64,000 nt of DNA from Sipunculus nudus (GCA_026874595.1 CM049306.1:19771019-19835018); one strand, 5' to 3'. Shown: positions 49,135 through 60,186, counted from the stretch's first letter. Numbers and translations are program-made. Notes: generated by a model not told the origin, from the sequence alone.

Positions 49135-49804
49135 ACAGATTTTTTATAAAGCAGGATACTATGGTAACAACTTTGGTGGTGGAAAAACTATTTTAAAGAA
49201 ATTACTCTTCAAACTGCTCTGCAAACCATTTGCACTATTTTCCCCATCATAAAAAGCTAAATATTTTATTTTAAATTCTTCCATTAGTGTAAGACATCCA
49301 ATTGACTCCTCCAGTACTTTGTGCAACTAACAATTAAACTATCTCCCCTATTAATAAATAAGCTTCCCTAAGGGTCAGCCAGTCAGAACTTTGCTTGCTT
49401 TTTTAGGCCAAGCAAAGGTTAGGAAAATCAATTTAACATTTCTCAAACCTAAAGCACTTTTACAAGTCCCTTATTTACTTTGTTCCCAGTATGCATTATG
49501 CCCCAAGTATGCATTAAGATGAAGTAGCTGCTCTCAAGCCTCAGGTTACTGATCACTGACCAGAATAAGCTTGCATCTTATAGCAGTTAAGGGAAAGTCA
49601 GTTAAGTTTCAATAATTATTATGTTTAGCTCAATGACTGGCAGTATGGCATGTTTTGGCTTAATGATATTTGTTCTTATCTAGACAGACCTTTCGCTATG
49701 TTGGTCATTTTAAACTTAGCTGATGTTTTATTTTATCTGTAGTAGAGAACCTTCACTTAGTATTTTATCTGTGGTAGAGATCCTTCACTTAATAAGTACA
49801 CTAC
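49135..49804. other. Intron sequence, nothing recognised
   Basis: AT-rich intron before A2. TTTTATCTGT(A/G)GTAGAGA is present twice at 49730-49780 (about 32 bp apart). No gene is seen. Confidence 0.4.
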
Positions 49805-49978
49805 CTGAGCCTGTGGTGTGATCCCCTGAGGGTCCAGTGTTCCCACTCTGTGTAACTCCTGTATTCTCCTTCCAGTTGATCTGGTCAACCAAATTTTTCC
49901 CAAAAGCCATCACTTCTCCCTCCACTTGTTGCCACTGACAGCCGACAATATTCTGCTCAAAGTCACATGCCAAGGCAG
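49805..49978 (-). CDS. MAM2 exon A
   Basis: Acceptor GTTAACAG|CT, donor TCAG|GTAGTG, phase 1-1, 58 codons. The peptide has ALACDFEQNIVGCQWQQV, DQINWKEN and TGPSGDHTTGSG, with both cysteines and the Trp present. Confidence 0.92.
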
Positions 49979-50589
49979 CTGTTAACGCAGCAAAAATGGT
50001 ATTGGAATTAAATAGCATGGAATGAATCGCATTTTGGCAGTTCTAAAATAATAAACAAAAGCACTCTGCAAATGGTGCACATTATGCCTGTTGTGTATCT
50101 GGTGACCTCTGACCTCATTAAATACAGGTGAATTAGTTGAGAATGTAATTCAGGTAAGAAACTATAGGTAAATAAGTATTATGAGTTTCATAAAATTCCA
50201 TAAGTCTTTGGTAAGTCACCATGATACCACCAAAGTCTGGTGACCTCTGACCTTATGAAAAAAGCGTGGATTTTGCTGGAAATCGAACTTAGGATAGATA
50301 TTATATTGATTAATATTTTTGCTGAGTTTGATCAAAATCCACTGTATTCCTCTTAAGTTATCTAGGCAACATCACAAAGTAGCTTGGTGACCACCGACCT
50401 TATTAAATATGCATGGACTTTGTCCATAATTGAACTCGGGCAAGATAATCTATTTTGAAGTAGTTATGGTGAGTTTTGAGAAATTCCATGAAAGTGCCGT
50501 TTAGTTATCAGTGACACTTAAAGTTAACATACTGATTGACAGATAGACTTTGGGTATACCATAATACATCCTGTCAAAGACAGGCATAT
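49979..50589. other. Intron sequence, ~115-bp degenerate repeat
   Basis: Phrases TGGTGACCTCTGACCT, TTATGAAA.. and AAATTCCATAAGT recur at about 50099, 50220 and 50385, suggesting three degenerate units. No gene is seen. Confidence 0.45.
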
Positions 50590-53380
50590 AACTAGATGTG
50601 TCGGAACGACACGAATGCCCCTGCCTGGGGCAAATTAGAAACATTTGTTAAATTTTGTAAATTTTTTTAAGTTCAGGAAGTGTTGTATGGTCAAAAGTAG
50701 GTCAACAAGGGCAAAATGCAAACTCGATCTGTAAAGGGTCATTATCAAGCAACACACCAAAAATCAGGCCAGTATCTGCAAGCATTGTGAAAAAAAGTCC
50801 ATATATATGCATTTTTCATGAAAATTTCTGTCTTTCATGAAATTTTCTATGTTCAGGATCTGTCATATGGTGAAAAATAGGTTAACTGGGACAAAACGCG
50901 AACTCGATCTGTAAGTGGTCATTATGCGCCCACAGACCAAACATTAGGCCAGTATCTGTAAGCATTGCATTGCGAAACTAGAATATTAGCAAAAGTTGAT
51001 AATCATTTATAAATTTAAATTGGAGAGGTATATACCATGTTTCATAACAATCCACCAAATGCTTCCTGAGAAATAAGCTCCTAAGTTTTTTTCTATACTA
51101 AGCTCTGTGACCTTGAAAAGTAGGTCAAGATCACCCATCTTTGAACTTGACCAAGATTTTGTAAATATAATGCAATAGGACTGAAGAAATGAAGTTCCTG
51201 TGTTGAATACCTTTGGAGATATCCTGCACAAAAGGCCAAAATTGAAAAAAAACGATAAATTTCATTAAAAAATCAGAAATTGCAGGTGGCGCCACCAAAA
51301 TTGTGCAGCACATACAGACCATCAGTCCCAATGATCATAGTAAGTTTTGTGAAAATCCACACAATGGTTCCTGAGATATAAACTTCTGAGTGTTTTTCTA
51401 TAATCAGCTCTAAAATGTAGAAAAATGGGTCAAGATCATCCATCATCAAACTTGACCGAGATTTTATCGATATACATCTTCACTGCTGAAATAAAATTCC
51501 AACGTTGAATCCTTTTAGAGATATCCCGCTCACAAGGTAAAAGTTAACAGACGCGGAACGGACGGATGGACGGACAGACACAGGACAGACAGATGGACAG
51601 ATGGACAGCTTGGGTGACGAAAATAGCCCATCAGCCTATGAGCTGAGGGCTAAGAACGGCTGTACATGTGAATTTTGTCATGAAAATTTCTATTTTTCAT
51701 GAATTTTTCTAAGTTTAGAAGCCGTAAAACGGTCAAAAGTAGGTCAACCGGGACGAAACACAAACTCGATCTGTAACTGGTCATTATCTGCCCACACACC
51801 AAAAATCAGGCCAATATCTGCAGGCATTGCGAAAAAAAAAGTCCGTACATGTGTATTTGTCATGAAAATTTCTATTTTTCATGAAATTTTCTAAGTTTAG
51901 GAGCCGTAAAACGGTCAAAAGTAGGTCAACCGGGACGAAACGCAAACTCTATCTGTAACTGGTCTATATCTGCCAACACACCAAAAATTAGGCCAATATC
52001 TGCAGGCATTGCGAAAAAAAGTCTGTACATGTGTATCTGTCATGAATATTTCTATTTTTCATGAAATTTTCTAAGTTTAGGAGCTGTAAAACGGTCAAAA
52101 GTAGGTCAACCGGGACGAAACGCGAACTCCATCTGTAACTCTTCATTATCTGCCCACACACCAAAAATTAGGCCAATATCTGCAGGCATTGCGAAAAAAA
52201 GTCTGTACATGTGTATCGGTCATGAATATTTCTATTTTTCATGAAATTTTCTAAGTTTAGGAGCCGTAAAACGGTCAAAAGTAGGTCAACCGGGACGAAA
52301 CACAAACTCGATCTGTAACTGGTCATTATCTGCCCACACACCAAAAATCAGGCCAATATCTGCAGGCATTGCGAAAAAAAAAGTCCGTACATGTGTATTT
52401 GTCATGAAAATTTCTATTTTTCATGAAATTTTCTAAGTTTAGGAGCCGTAAAACGGTCAAAAGTAGGTCAACCGGGACGAAACGCAAACTCGATCTGTAA
52501 CTGGTCTATATCTGCCAACACACCAAAAATTAGGCCAATATCTGCAGGCATTGCGAAAAAAAGTCTGTACATGTGTATCTGTCATGAATATTTCTATTTT
52601 TCATGAAATTTTCTAAGTTTAGGAGCTGTAAAACGGTCAAAAGTAGGTCAACCGGGACGAAACGCGAACTCCATCTGTAACTCTTCATTATCTGCCCACA
52701 CACCAAAAATTAGGCCAATATCTGCAGGCATTGCGAAAAAAAGTCTGTACATGTGTATCGGTCATGAATATTTCTATTTTTCATGAAATTTTCTAAGTTT
52801 AGGAGCCGTAAAACGGTCAAAAGTAGGTCAACCGGGATTAAACGCGAACTCGATCTGTAACTGGTCTATATCTGCCCACACACCAAAAATCAGGCCAATA
52901 TCTGCAGGCATTGCGAAAAAAAGTCCGTACATGTGTATTTGTCATGAAAATTTCTATTTTTCATGAAATTTTCTAAGTTTAGGAGCCGTAAAATGGTCAA
53001 AAGTAGGTCAACCGGGACGAAACGCGAACTCGATCTGTAACTTGTCTATATCTGCTCACACGCCAAAAATCAGGCCAATATCTGCAGGCATTGCGAAAAA
53101 AAGTCCGTACATGTGTATCTGTCATGAATATTTCTATTTTTCATGAAATTTTCTAAGTTTAGGAGCCGTGAAACGGTCAAAAGTAGGTCAACGTGGACGA
53201 AACGCCAACTCGATCTGTAACTGGTCTATATCTGCCCACACACCAAAAATCAGGCCAATATCTGCAGGCATTGCGAAAAAAAGTCTGTACAACTGTTTGA
53301 TTTCGGAAGGACAGAAGGACGGAAGGACGGACATGGGTAAAACTATATGCCCCGGCCACTTTGTGGCGGGGGCATAAAAA
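50590..53380 (+). mobile_element. ATGCCCC-family hairpin element with 181-bp tandem core
   Basis: The 5' end is AACTAGATGTG at 50590, with ATGCCCC at 50615. The 3' end is a hairpin at 53347-53375 (arms ATGCCCCGGCCAC and GTGGCGGGGGCAT, loop TTT), then AAAAAG. Between them are GGAC-type simple repeats, one GGTGGCGCCACC (51285-51296), an internal hairpin at 51625-51651 (arms AGCCCATCAGC and GCTGAGGGCT) and the 181-bp array. The inner hairpin suggests a second element inside. It fills the linker2-A2 intron. Confidence 0.65.
51660..53290. repeat. 181-bp tandem repeat, about nine copies with trimer order
   Basis: The phrase ACGGTCAAAAGTAGGTCAAC recurs every 180-182 bp from 51731 to 53174. Units differ at GTCCGTACATGTGTATTTG, GTCTGTACATGTGTATCTG and GTCTGTACATGTGTATCGG; this order repeats, giving a 543-bp higher-order period over the first six units. 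Confidence 0.92.
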
Positions 53381-54750
53381 GTTTTCTGATAGGTCTGAAA
53401 TTTGATCATCCCTATGCTCCAATTTGATCACCCCTATGCTCCAAGGGGTACCAATAACTATATAAAATTTAAGAGCTATTGGATAAACATTTCAGGAGAT
53501 TATGCAATTCATGGGGAATAAAGTTTTATATACAGCTTGACCCGCTTGGTAACATTCACACTGAAATCATTATATATCTCTGCTGTACAATCATTAAGGT
53601 CCATGGACCAAATGTAAGTGAATTGTAGACAATCGCAACAATTTTGTATCGATAGGTCATGTTCCCTCTGCTCAGATGACAGAAGCAGCCACCAGCATTT
53701 GTGTGAACCCGCATTAATTGGTTCCCTAAGCCACTGCCACGTTCTAACCACACGAATCATTGTGGTCATTTCAGCCAGACATGTATTACATTTTGACTGC
53801 CTTCGTCGCATGTACACCTAAATATCTCATGCTGACTGGCTGAGCCATAGTTTGATACAATTTGTTAACACAGGCCCACTTTGAAGAGATTAATTGGTCT
53901 GATAAATGGTAACACTGAGGCTGAGGGTTATATAGTGTTGCATGAAAGTCTTGCAGAACTCAACATAGGAGAGGGGCTAAAAAAATTTAAGACTGATTAA
54001 ATGGGAATATTAGTTGAACCAAATGGATGCCTGCAATAGGCAATGACTGAATGAACAGTGTTGGTTTTGAAAAAAGATTCTGGGAAAGATCACCAATTGC
54101 TGCTGATGTCACTGGAAAAGACCTTAGTTCAGCTAGGCAGTAATGTGTGGCGCTGACCATCCCATAAGAGGTGGAGTTTACCAGTCGATGAAATAAGTGT
54201 GCCAGAGAGCCTTACTTTAGTTATATAATTTGCCATGAGGTGGCAGTACCTGTTCTAAGCTTTGCAACACTGCAAAGTAAGTTAGATGGCTCTAATGGTG
54301 GGAAGATTTATGTTTTAACCATTGCAACGACTGGACCAGTCTGGACAAACCTGTATTGGAGCAAGATTCTCAATGTCTGGCATTTTAATGGTATGAATCT
54401 TTATCAATTTTTGTGACCTGTGTTTCTCATGTCCTTGTGCATGATATGGTTTTTGCATAGTGAGAAATACACGCTGTCGTTACAAATGTGACAATTCATG
54501 CAGAATACTGCAAAGGTCACTGAAATTATCACTGGCTAGTACATAATACAATGAGAACAATCACCGCCATAATACAATGAGAACAATCACCGTACATAAT
54601 ATAAAAGTTCTCTTTATAACTAATTTGCAAACTGTAGTATAAACTTTATATTCTAGATTTGTAACAATTTCTACATGACAAAATTCTTTTACCTACAACT
54701 GAATGCTATGATAAGCTTTCATCTCCACTTGCAGTAGTGATACATTTAAT
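53381..54750. other. Intron sequence, nothing certain
   Basis: CCCTATGCTCCAA, AATTTGATCA and ATACAATGAGAACAATCACCG are each locally duplicated (53399-53445; 54545-54592). Frames on both strands at 53509-53821 have no recognised domain. No exon is seen. Confidence 0.4.
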
Positions 54751-54845
54751 TGCTACTTTGGACTGAAAATGCTATTTCTACTTTGGATTATAAATGCTTT
54801 TCTCCTTTGGAATTCAAATGCTATTTCTACTTTGGACTATAAATC
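54751..54845. repeat. ~30-bp tandem repeat, about four copies
   Basis: Unit ATGCTATTTCTACTTTGGA plus TTATAAATG-type ending, repeated immediately downstream (on the gene strand) of linker exon 2. Confidence 0.8.
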
Positions 54846-54887
54846 TTATTTAAGAGTTTGTTATGATTCAAATTGGAATAACATTAC

Positions 54888-54971
54888 CAAGATTGGGTGG
54901 AAGTGTGGGTGGAAGTGTGGGTGGAAGTGTAACAACTGCAGTAGTCTGTGTTGACATCATGGTTGTTGCAG
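54888..54971 (-). CDS. Linker exon 2, Thr/Pro-rich with internal repeat
   Basis: Acceptor TATTTTCAG|CT, donor CTTG|GTAATG, phase 1-1, 28 codons. The peptide has AATTMMSTQTTAVVT followed by three LPPT/LPPN repeats encoded by a 12-bp tandem (CTTCCACCCACA). It is the longest linker, lengthened by that small array. Confidence 0.85.
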
Positions 54972-55077
54972 CTGAAAATAAGTACAAGATACAATAAGCA
55001 ATCCATGTGCTACTGCAAGAAGGTGCATTAAATATGGTAAAGAAAAATTGGGTTTCTTCTACTATAGACATTTACTT

Positions 55078-55226
55078 GATCCAGTGGAACGCATTACTAT
55101 GATCCAGTGAACGCATTACCACGATCCAGTGGAGAACATTACCATGATCCAGTGAATTCATTACCACGATCCAGTGGAGGGCATTACCACGATATAGTGG
55201 AAGGCATTACCTTGATCCAATGGAAG
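55078..55226. repeat. ~26-bp minisatellite, about six copies
   Basis: Unit GATCCAGTGGA(A/G).GCATTACCAC, with variants such as GATATAGTGG. It lies in the C1-linker2 intron. Confidence 0.85.
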
Positions 55227-55530
55227 CCTAACCATTTATGTGAAAAATCATACAAAGCCAGCTGTTCACCTGCTTTACTGTAGAATTCATTTAATTTCTG
55301 ACTCACTCTATGTACATGTTAATGGACCAAATAATTCCTGTTAAGAAGAGTTCTTATAATGCCTCTAATGGATGTATGATCTTTTTTATCTACAAGCTGT
55401 TATGTGCTACAAGCTCAGATGTATGAACAGCTATCCTGGTTATTGTACACGCATATAGAACATGAATACACAGGTAAGTCATATGGGAGTGATTCTCTGT
55501 GTATTCCTGTTCTATGTCTTTGTTACAAGC

Positions 55531-55556
55531 TATATATATATGCGTGTGTGTGTGTG
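55531..55556. repeat. (TA)n-(TG)n microsatellite
   Basis: TATATATATA followed by TGCGTGTGTGTGTGTG, an alternating purine-pyrimidine tract. Confidence 0.85.
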
Positions 55557-56169
55557 CAATGTTGACAAATACCATGTAACCAGAGGTGGTTGCTTGCATA
55601 TGTGCCACAGCTGAAAGGTCAATTGTTGCAAAATGGCCTTATGCTAGATGTCTTTCTCCAATTTATCTGGATTATTTTGATGGGCGCCCACATAATCATG
55701 CGGATATTAACAAATCATAGCCTGTGCGCAGTGGGACAGTGTCTTCTGGACTTATTTATAAAGGTTCAAGGGTTTACCTTTAGTTAATAGATGTCAGATA
55801 TTTGAATAGGCCCCCTTGACGCCATATCTACTTGACCTTAGGTGTGATGGTTAAATGTTGTGATGAAACAATTTTTTATAATGATTATGTCCTGAAGGTG
55901 TCCTTAGGCATATTCATATAAATTGAGGATATGCAAATTTCTTACTTTAAATTCTAATATAAATGGAGATTATGGTTCCTGATATTTTCCTTTTTCCATC
56001 ATTTCTTCCTGCTGAAGACAGGAAAGTTATTCATTTCAGACAAGTTACAAGGTATATGTTGAAATGACACCCTTACACTCCCATATCCAGGTTCATTTAA
56101 ATACATGATGCTTAGCTAATGCAAAGGTAAAACAAGAGGACATTCAGCTGGACCACTGGTTGTACTTAC
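55557..56169. other. Intron sequence, nothing recognised
   Basis: Intron between linker 2 and C1; no repeat or exon is seen. The small + strand frame 55590-55787 has no recognised domain. Confidence 0.35.
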
Positions 56170-56334
56170 TTGTCCGAGGCATGCATCTACCTGATTGTAC
56201 AACCACATCGTCAATGGCTATATCACCCTGGTAACCATCACCAACTTCAGCCTCAAACATCAGATAACAGCCACTGGCACAGTTAAAATCTGTCACCTCA
56301 ACATCTTCTACATTCCACCTGTCTCCCTGGTTAC
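56170..56334 (-). CDS. MAM1 exon C
   Basis: Acceptor ATTTCAG|GT, donor ACAA|GTAAGTA, phase 1-1, 55 codons. The peptide has GNQGDRWNVEDVEV, CASGCYLMFEAEVGDGYQGD and IAIDDVVVQSGRCMPRT. It carries two extra cysteines (NCASGC) not seen in the other C exons, possibly an extra disulfide. Confidence 0.92.
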
Positions 56335-56511
56335 CTGAAATATACCCAGTGGGTCTACATTGATAAAATGGATGCAGTTACGCAAATACAACAAGAGGAA
56401 CAAAGCACTGGTTCTGATTGAAAAAGTTATGCTTGAGTAGGCATGTAGTGTCAAAGAAGAGAGAAAGGATGCTGAAAAGTATACGGGTGGTAAACACAGA
56501 AGACAAAATGG

Positions 56512-57120
56512 GAAGTTGTGAGAATGATGCAGAAGGCAAAGGATGGGATGCTATTAAGATACAGATGCTGTTAAGATACAGAAGGTGCTGTTAAGATGCA
56601 GAAGGCAAAAGAAAAGGATGCTGTAACAATACAGTTGGCAAAACATGCTGCAACGATACAGTTGGCAAAAAGAATGGATGCCCTAAAGATAGTTGACAAA
56701 AGGAAATGATGCTCTCAAGGCAGTTGGCAAAAGGAAATGATGCTCTAAAGATACAGCTGACAAAAGGAAATGATGCTCTAAAGATACAGCTGACAAAAGG
56801 AAATAATGTTCTAAAGATACAGCTGACAAAAGGAAATAATGCTCTAAAGATACAGCTGACAAAAGGAAATGATGCTCTACAGATACAGCTGACAAAAGGA
56901 AATGATGCTCTACAGATACAGCTGACAAAAGGAAATGATGCTCTACAGATACAGCTGACAAAAAGAAATGATGCTCTAAAGATACAGCCGACAAAAGGAA
57001 ATGATGCTCTAAAGATACAGCCGACAAAAGGAAATGATGCTCTAAAGACAGTTGGCAAAAGGAAATGATGCTCTAAATACAGTTTGCAAAAGAAAATGAT
57101 GCTCTAAAGATACACTTGAC
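56512..57120. repeat. 33-bp minisatellite, core about ten copies
   Basis: Unit ACAAAAGGAAATGATGCTCT plus AAAGATACAGCTG, regular at 56740-57060 with degenerate outer units (GGATGCTGTTAAGATACAG from 56540; GTGGCAAAA units continue to about 57260). The 11-codon period creates frames on both strands. Confidence 0.93.
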
Positions 57121-57528
57121 AACAGATGAACAGGAGTGTAACAGAGATGCAGGTGGTAAAGATACAGTTTGGGAAAATAATTGGGGTGATGGTAAAGAAC
57201 GGTGGCAAAAAGGGTGTTGTTAAGATACAAGTGGCAAAAGTTGTGAGTCTGGTGGCAAAAAAAAGTGCCACAAGTGTGGTTAGCAGCAAAAGGATAAAAG
57301 AATGCTGTAAGTGTATGGTGGTCAATAGGTGGTTAATAAAGGGGTATCAGTGAGGTATGGTGGAAAAAAGAGGCATCAAACTTAATAAGGTACAGGTTGA
57401 AGAAGCAACATATTTCTTTGTAGATTTTTCTTTGTACATTAACTGTAGACAATTTAACAGTACAGTTCTGCATGCAATAGTCTCTATTTTTAAGCACTGA
57501 GATATCCTTACTTATCATGAACATGTAC

Positions 57529-57729
57529 CTGACAGCTGCCACAACATGTAAGTCACCAGCTGAAATGAGTAGTATACTTTGTAGACCTTCAGGGACTGAA
57601 TGTTGATACCATACATGTGGTAAGCAAAGGACAGGCAGTATGTGCCCTGGTATATGGCCTGGGTGCTGACAAGTCTCGCCTTCTCATATTGTTTACTTGG
57701 ATCAGATGTTTCAAGGTACATGTAATTTC
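57529..57729 (-). CDS. MAM1 exon B
   Basis: Acceptor ATTTACAG|GA, donor TCAG|GTACAT, phase 1-1, 67 codons. The peptide begins GNYMYLETSDPSKQYEKA and holds the third cysteine in YCLSFAYHMYGINIQ, then MLWQLSG. Confidence 0.92.
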
Positions 57730-57909
57730 CTGTAAATAAAGAAAGCACAAAAATGCATATAAATTGAAATATCAAGGATGCCAGCATTACTATCCTCTAA
57801 TTTTTTTATGAGTTTTCATCAAGAATTTTCAGACTCCAAGAATTTTTTTTACTGGTCAAATGTTGCTGCATGGAGCTGTAATTGCAGTGAACAAAGTATA
57901 ACCAACTAT

Positions 57910-58756
57910 AACTAGAATACGGGTAGTCCACAAGCGACTGTGTATCCGCTTAAATCAAGAGTGGAACTGGTGAAGTGAGGCATGGATTGAGTGGCAAGGG
58001 GAAATAGAGTGAGGTGTGTTGCACATTAGCATGAATGTCTGCAGCCAAAATGTGTATGTAGGTTGCGCCACCTACCATAAAATCCAGAAAGCTGTCAAGT
58101 TGTATACATATGCAAAATTTTAGGCAGAAAAGTCAAACCACTACTACCAAGGAGTAATTTTATCCAAAAGCAGACAAACAGAAGGACTTGTGCAAAAATG
58201 TTGGCAGGTAGCGCCACCAATTATGTGTATGATTAAAGAGCTATGAGAGATCTATACACATGCACAATTTTGGCCCAATCGGTCAAACGGTTTCCTGAGA
58301 TATGAGCTTGGATGTCTGCAGCGTAAACTAGAATGTATGTGGAGTCACCTGTCAAAAAAAATCAAGAAAACTGTCCATGATGTTAAAACCTGCAAAATTT
58401 TAGGCAGATATGTCAAACCAATGCCGAGGTACGAGTGATTTTTCCCCACAGCAGACAAAAAAAAGGATGCTCTGTATAAATGGTTGCAGGTGGCGCCACC
58501 AGTTTTGCCTATGATGAAGAGCTATGCGAGATCTATACACATGCAAAAATTTTGGCCCAATCAGTCAAGCAGTTCCGAAGATATGAGCTTGGATGTCTGC
58601 AGAGTAAACATGAATGTAGGTGGCACCATCTGTCATAAAATCAAGAAAGCTGTCCAGGATGTATAAACCTGCAAAATTTCAGGTGGATAAGTCAAACCAC
58701 TGCAGAGATATGAGTGTTTTTATCCCAAGGCAAAACTTTGTTTTGGCGGGTACAAT
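57910..58756 (+). mobile_element. GTATCCGC-family hairpin element
   Basis: The 5' end is AACTAGA at 57910, with GTATCCGC at 57942. The core matches the element at 39524 (for example GGTTGCGCCACCTACC) and includes GGTGGCGCCACC at 58489-58500. The 3' hairpin is around 58724-58753 (inner stem GCAAAAC/GTTTTGGC, loop TTT), then AATG. It lies in the A1-B1 intron; its relative lies in the A3-B3 intron. Confidence 0.6.
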
Positions 58757-58878
58757 GATAAAAATGGGTGAAAAAAAATTAAGTTTTGGAAGGGTTTTGG
58801 AGGGTTTGGGAGGTAGAGAGCAGACATTTTGCTTAATCCAGCAATTAGGAACCCTACCCGAGTATAATCAAAACTTAC

Positions 58879-59046
58879 CTGTTCCTGTTGTGTGATCAGC
58901 AGTGGGCCCAGTTCCCTCACTCTGTGTGGTCCCTTTCTTTAGGATCCAATCCCATTTATCTGTGAGGGGCTGTCCAAATAATGTGAATTCTGGGTGTACC
59001 TGTGTCCAGTTGCAACTTAGCAAGTCTTCAAAGTTACAGTCCAACC
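58879..59046 (-). CDS. MAM1 exon A
   Basis: Acceptor TTAAACAG|GG, donor ACAG|GTAAGT, phase 1-1, 56 codons. The peptide has GLDCNFEDLLSCNWTQV, DKWDWILK and GTGPTADHTTGTG: both cysteines, the Trp and the DHTTGTG end of the module. Confidence 0.92.
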
Positions 59047-60138
59047 CTGTTTAAGGCAATGTAAAATGCAAGTTAAAACAATGTTATAACAAATAAGAAC
59101 AGTATTTATGTTAATTTAACCAACAGTCTTTTTGTACCATAATAGCTTGCATTAACTTGAGCCATCATTTAATGAGTCATCTTCTCAGAGTAAAGAAAAG
59201 TCATTCTAATATCAGATTTTGCTCTAGCAACTTTATTCTGGTTTGAATAAAATTGTGTGATCATTCAATTAGACAAATCCAGAGCCCATGGTGCACACAA
59301 TTGGTTCAAAGTTTGCCCAAGGTCTTTGTTAAATTAGTTTGGGTAAATTAGGGCATAAATGTACTAAATATAGTACAACAATGGCAAGTGAAGAGGTAAT
59401 ATATGACACCTGAACAGGTACAGGTACTGGGTATACAAATTGCACAAGGTATTGCAATTTTTTCTTAAACCTGAAATGCTGTTATTTTTATGAACAGGAA
59501 CATATTAATGGGACGGGGATGATCTTAGGCAAATACAGTAAACTATCTGATTTCTACACTGAATCTAAAGTAATTATTAGGTGGATAGCATTCTTAAGTA
59601 GTTATTATGTGGATGGCATCCTAAAGTAGTTAATGCTCAGGTTTCAAGAAAATTTCACAGTGTTTCATAAAACAAGTTCATATCATTGTATATTGAAAGG
59701 TATAAAATTTTCAAATTCTCATTGGTTCTTATTCTGAGAAGGGGACACAGTGCACTGCTATAGGTTTAACCATAAGGACAAGATTGTTTCAACAAGGTGG
59801 ATGTCATTCTTACTGCTCTTGTTCCAAAAACAAATGTTTCCCTGTCTTGACATGACCAGGAACAAGTTGTAATCCTCTGCTTTATTTATGATGAGGCAAA
59901 TCAAGTTGGGAATGATAAGAAGGCACCAGGTGTGGCAAGAAGCACAAGGCTCTAGAAGTTAATTTTCATCACAGATCCTTTAGACCATATATACAGCTCC
60001 TTTAGGTTAAACATAGATCCTTTAGGTTAAACATAGAAGTTTAAGTTTATGTCTTGGAGTTGGTACAAGACAAATGTCTTAAAAGTAAAATTCATATTTT
60101 ATCAGCAAACAGTAACAGACAGTAACTGCTGTACATAC
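59047..60138. other. Intron sequence, nothing recognised
   Basis: AT-rich intron between linker 1 and A1. TCCTTTAGGTTAAACATAGA occurs in tandem at about 59999-60038, and AAGTAGTTA.TA with GGATGGCAT-type words at 59590-59630. No exon is seen. Confidence 0.4.
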
Positions 60139-60186
60139 CAACAGGTTGCTGCAGTGAGGGTGTTGTACTTGGTTGTGTAGGTGTAA
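60139..60186 (-). CDS. Linker exon 1, Thr/Pro-rich
   Basis: Acceptor CATTGCAG|TT, donor GTTG|GTATGT, phase 1-1, 16 codons. The peptide is VTPTQPSTTPSLQQPV. It is the most 5' exon I can support, so at least one more upstream exon must lie beyond 60186. Confidence 0.75.

Larger units (their letters stand above)
16551..60186 (-). other. Multi-MAM-domain gene, 3' part (19 exons, 5 MAM domains)
   Basis: Nineteen exons on the minus strand encode about 955 codons. The order from 5' is linker1-A1-B1-C1, linker2-A2-B2-C2, linker3-A3-B3-C3, linker4-A4-B4-C4, A5-B5-C5-stop. MAM domains are extracellular adhesion modules with four cysteines; here C1 and C2 are in exon A, C3 in exon B and C4 in exon C. 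Linkers are Thr/Pro-rich and probably O-glycosylated. All internal exons are phase 1-1, and donors are GT except one GC (B2). No transmembrane segment follows the last MAM domain, so a secreted product, or one anchored through an unseen N-terminal part, is likely. Similar multi-MAM proteins are often named after MAM and LDL-receptor class A proteins, but no LDLa module is visible here. The 5' end is not in the resolved exons. Confidence 0.9.

Noticed and set aside
53509-53821. Frames on both strands near 53509-53821
   Set aside because: No domain, no matching splice phases with the MAM gene, and similar frames on both strands suggest chance.
56591-57068. Frames of 114-155 codons on both strands
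   Set aside because: They come from the 33-bp minisatellite in the B1-C1 intron.
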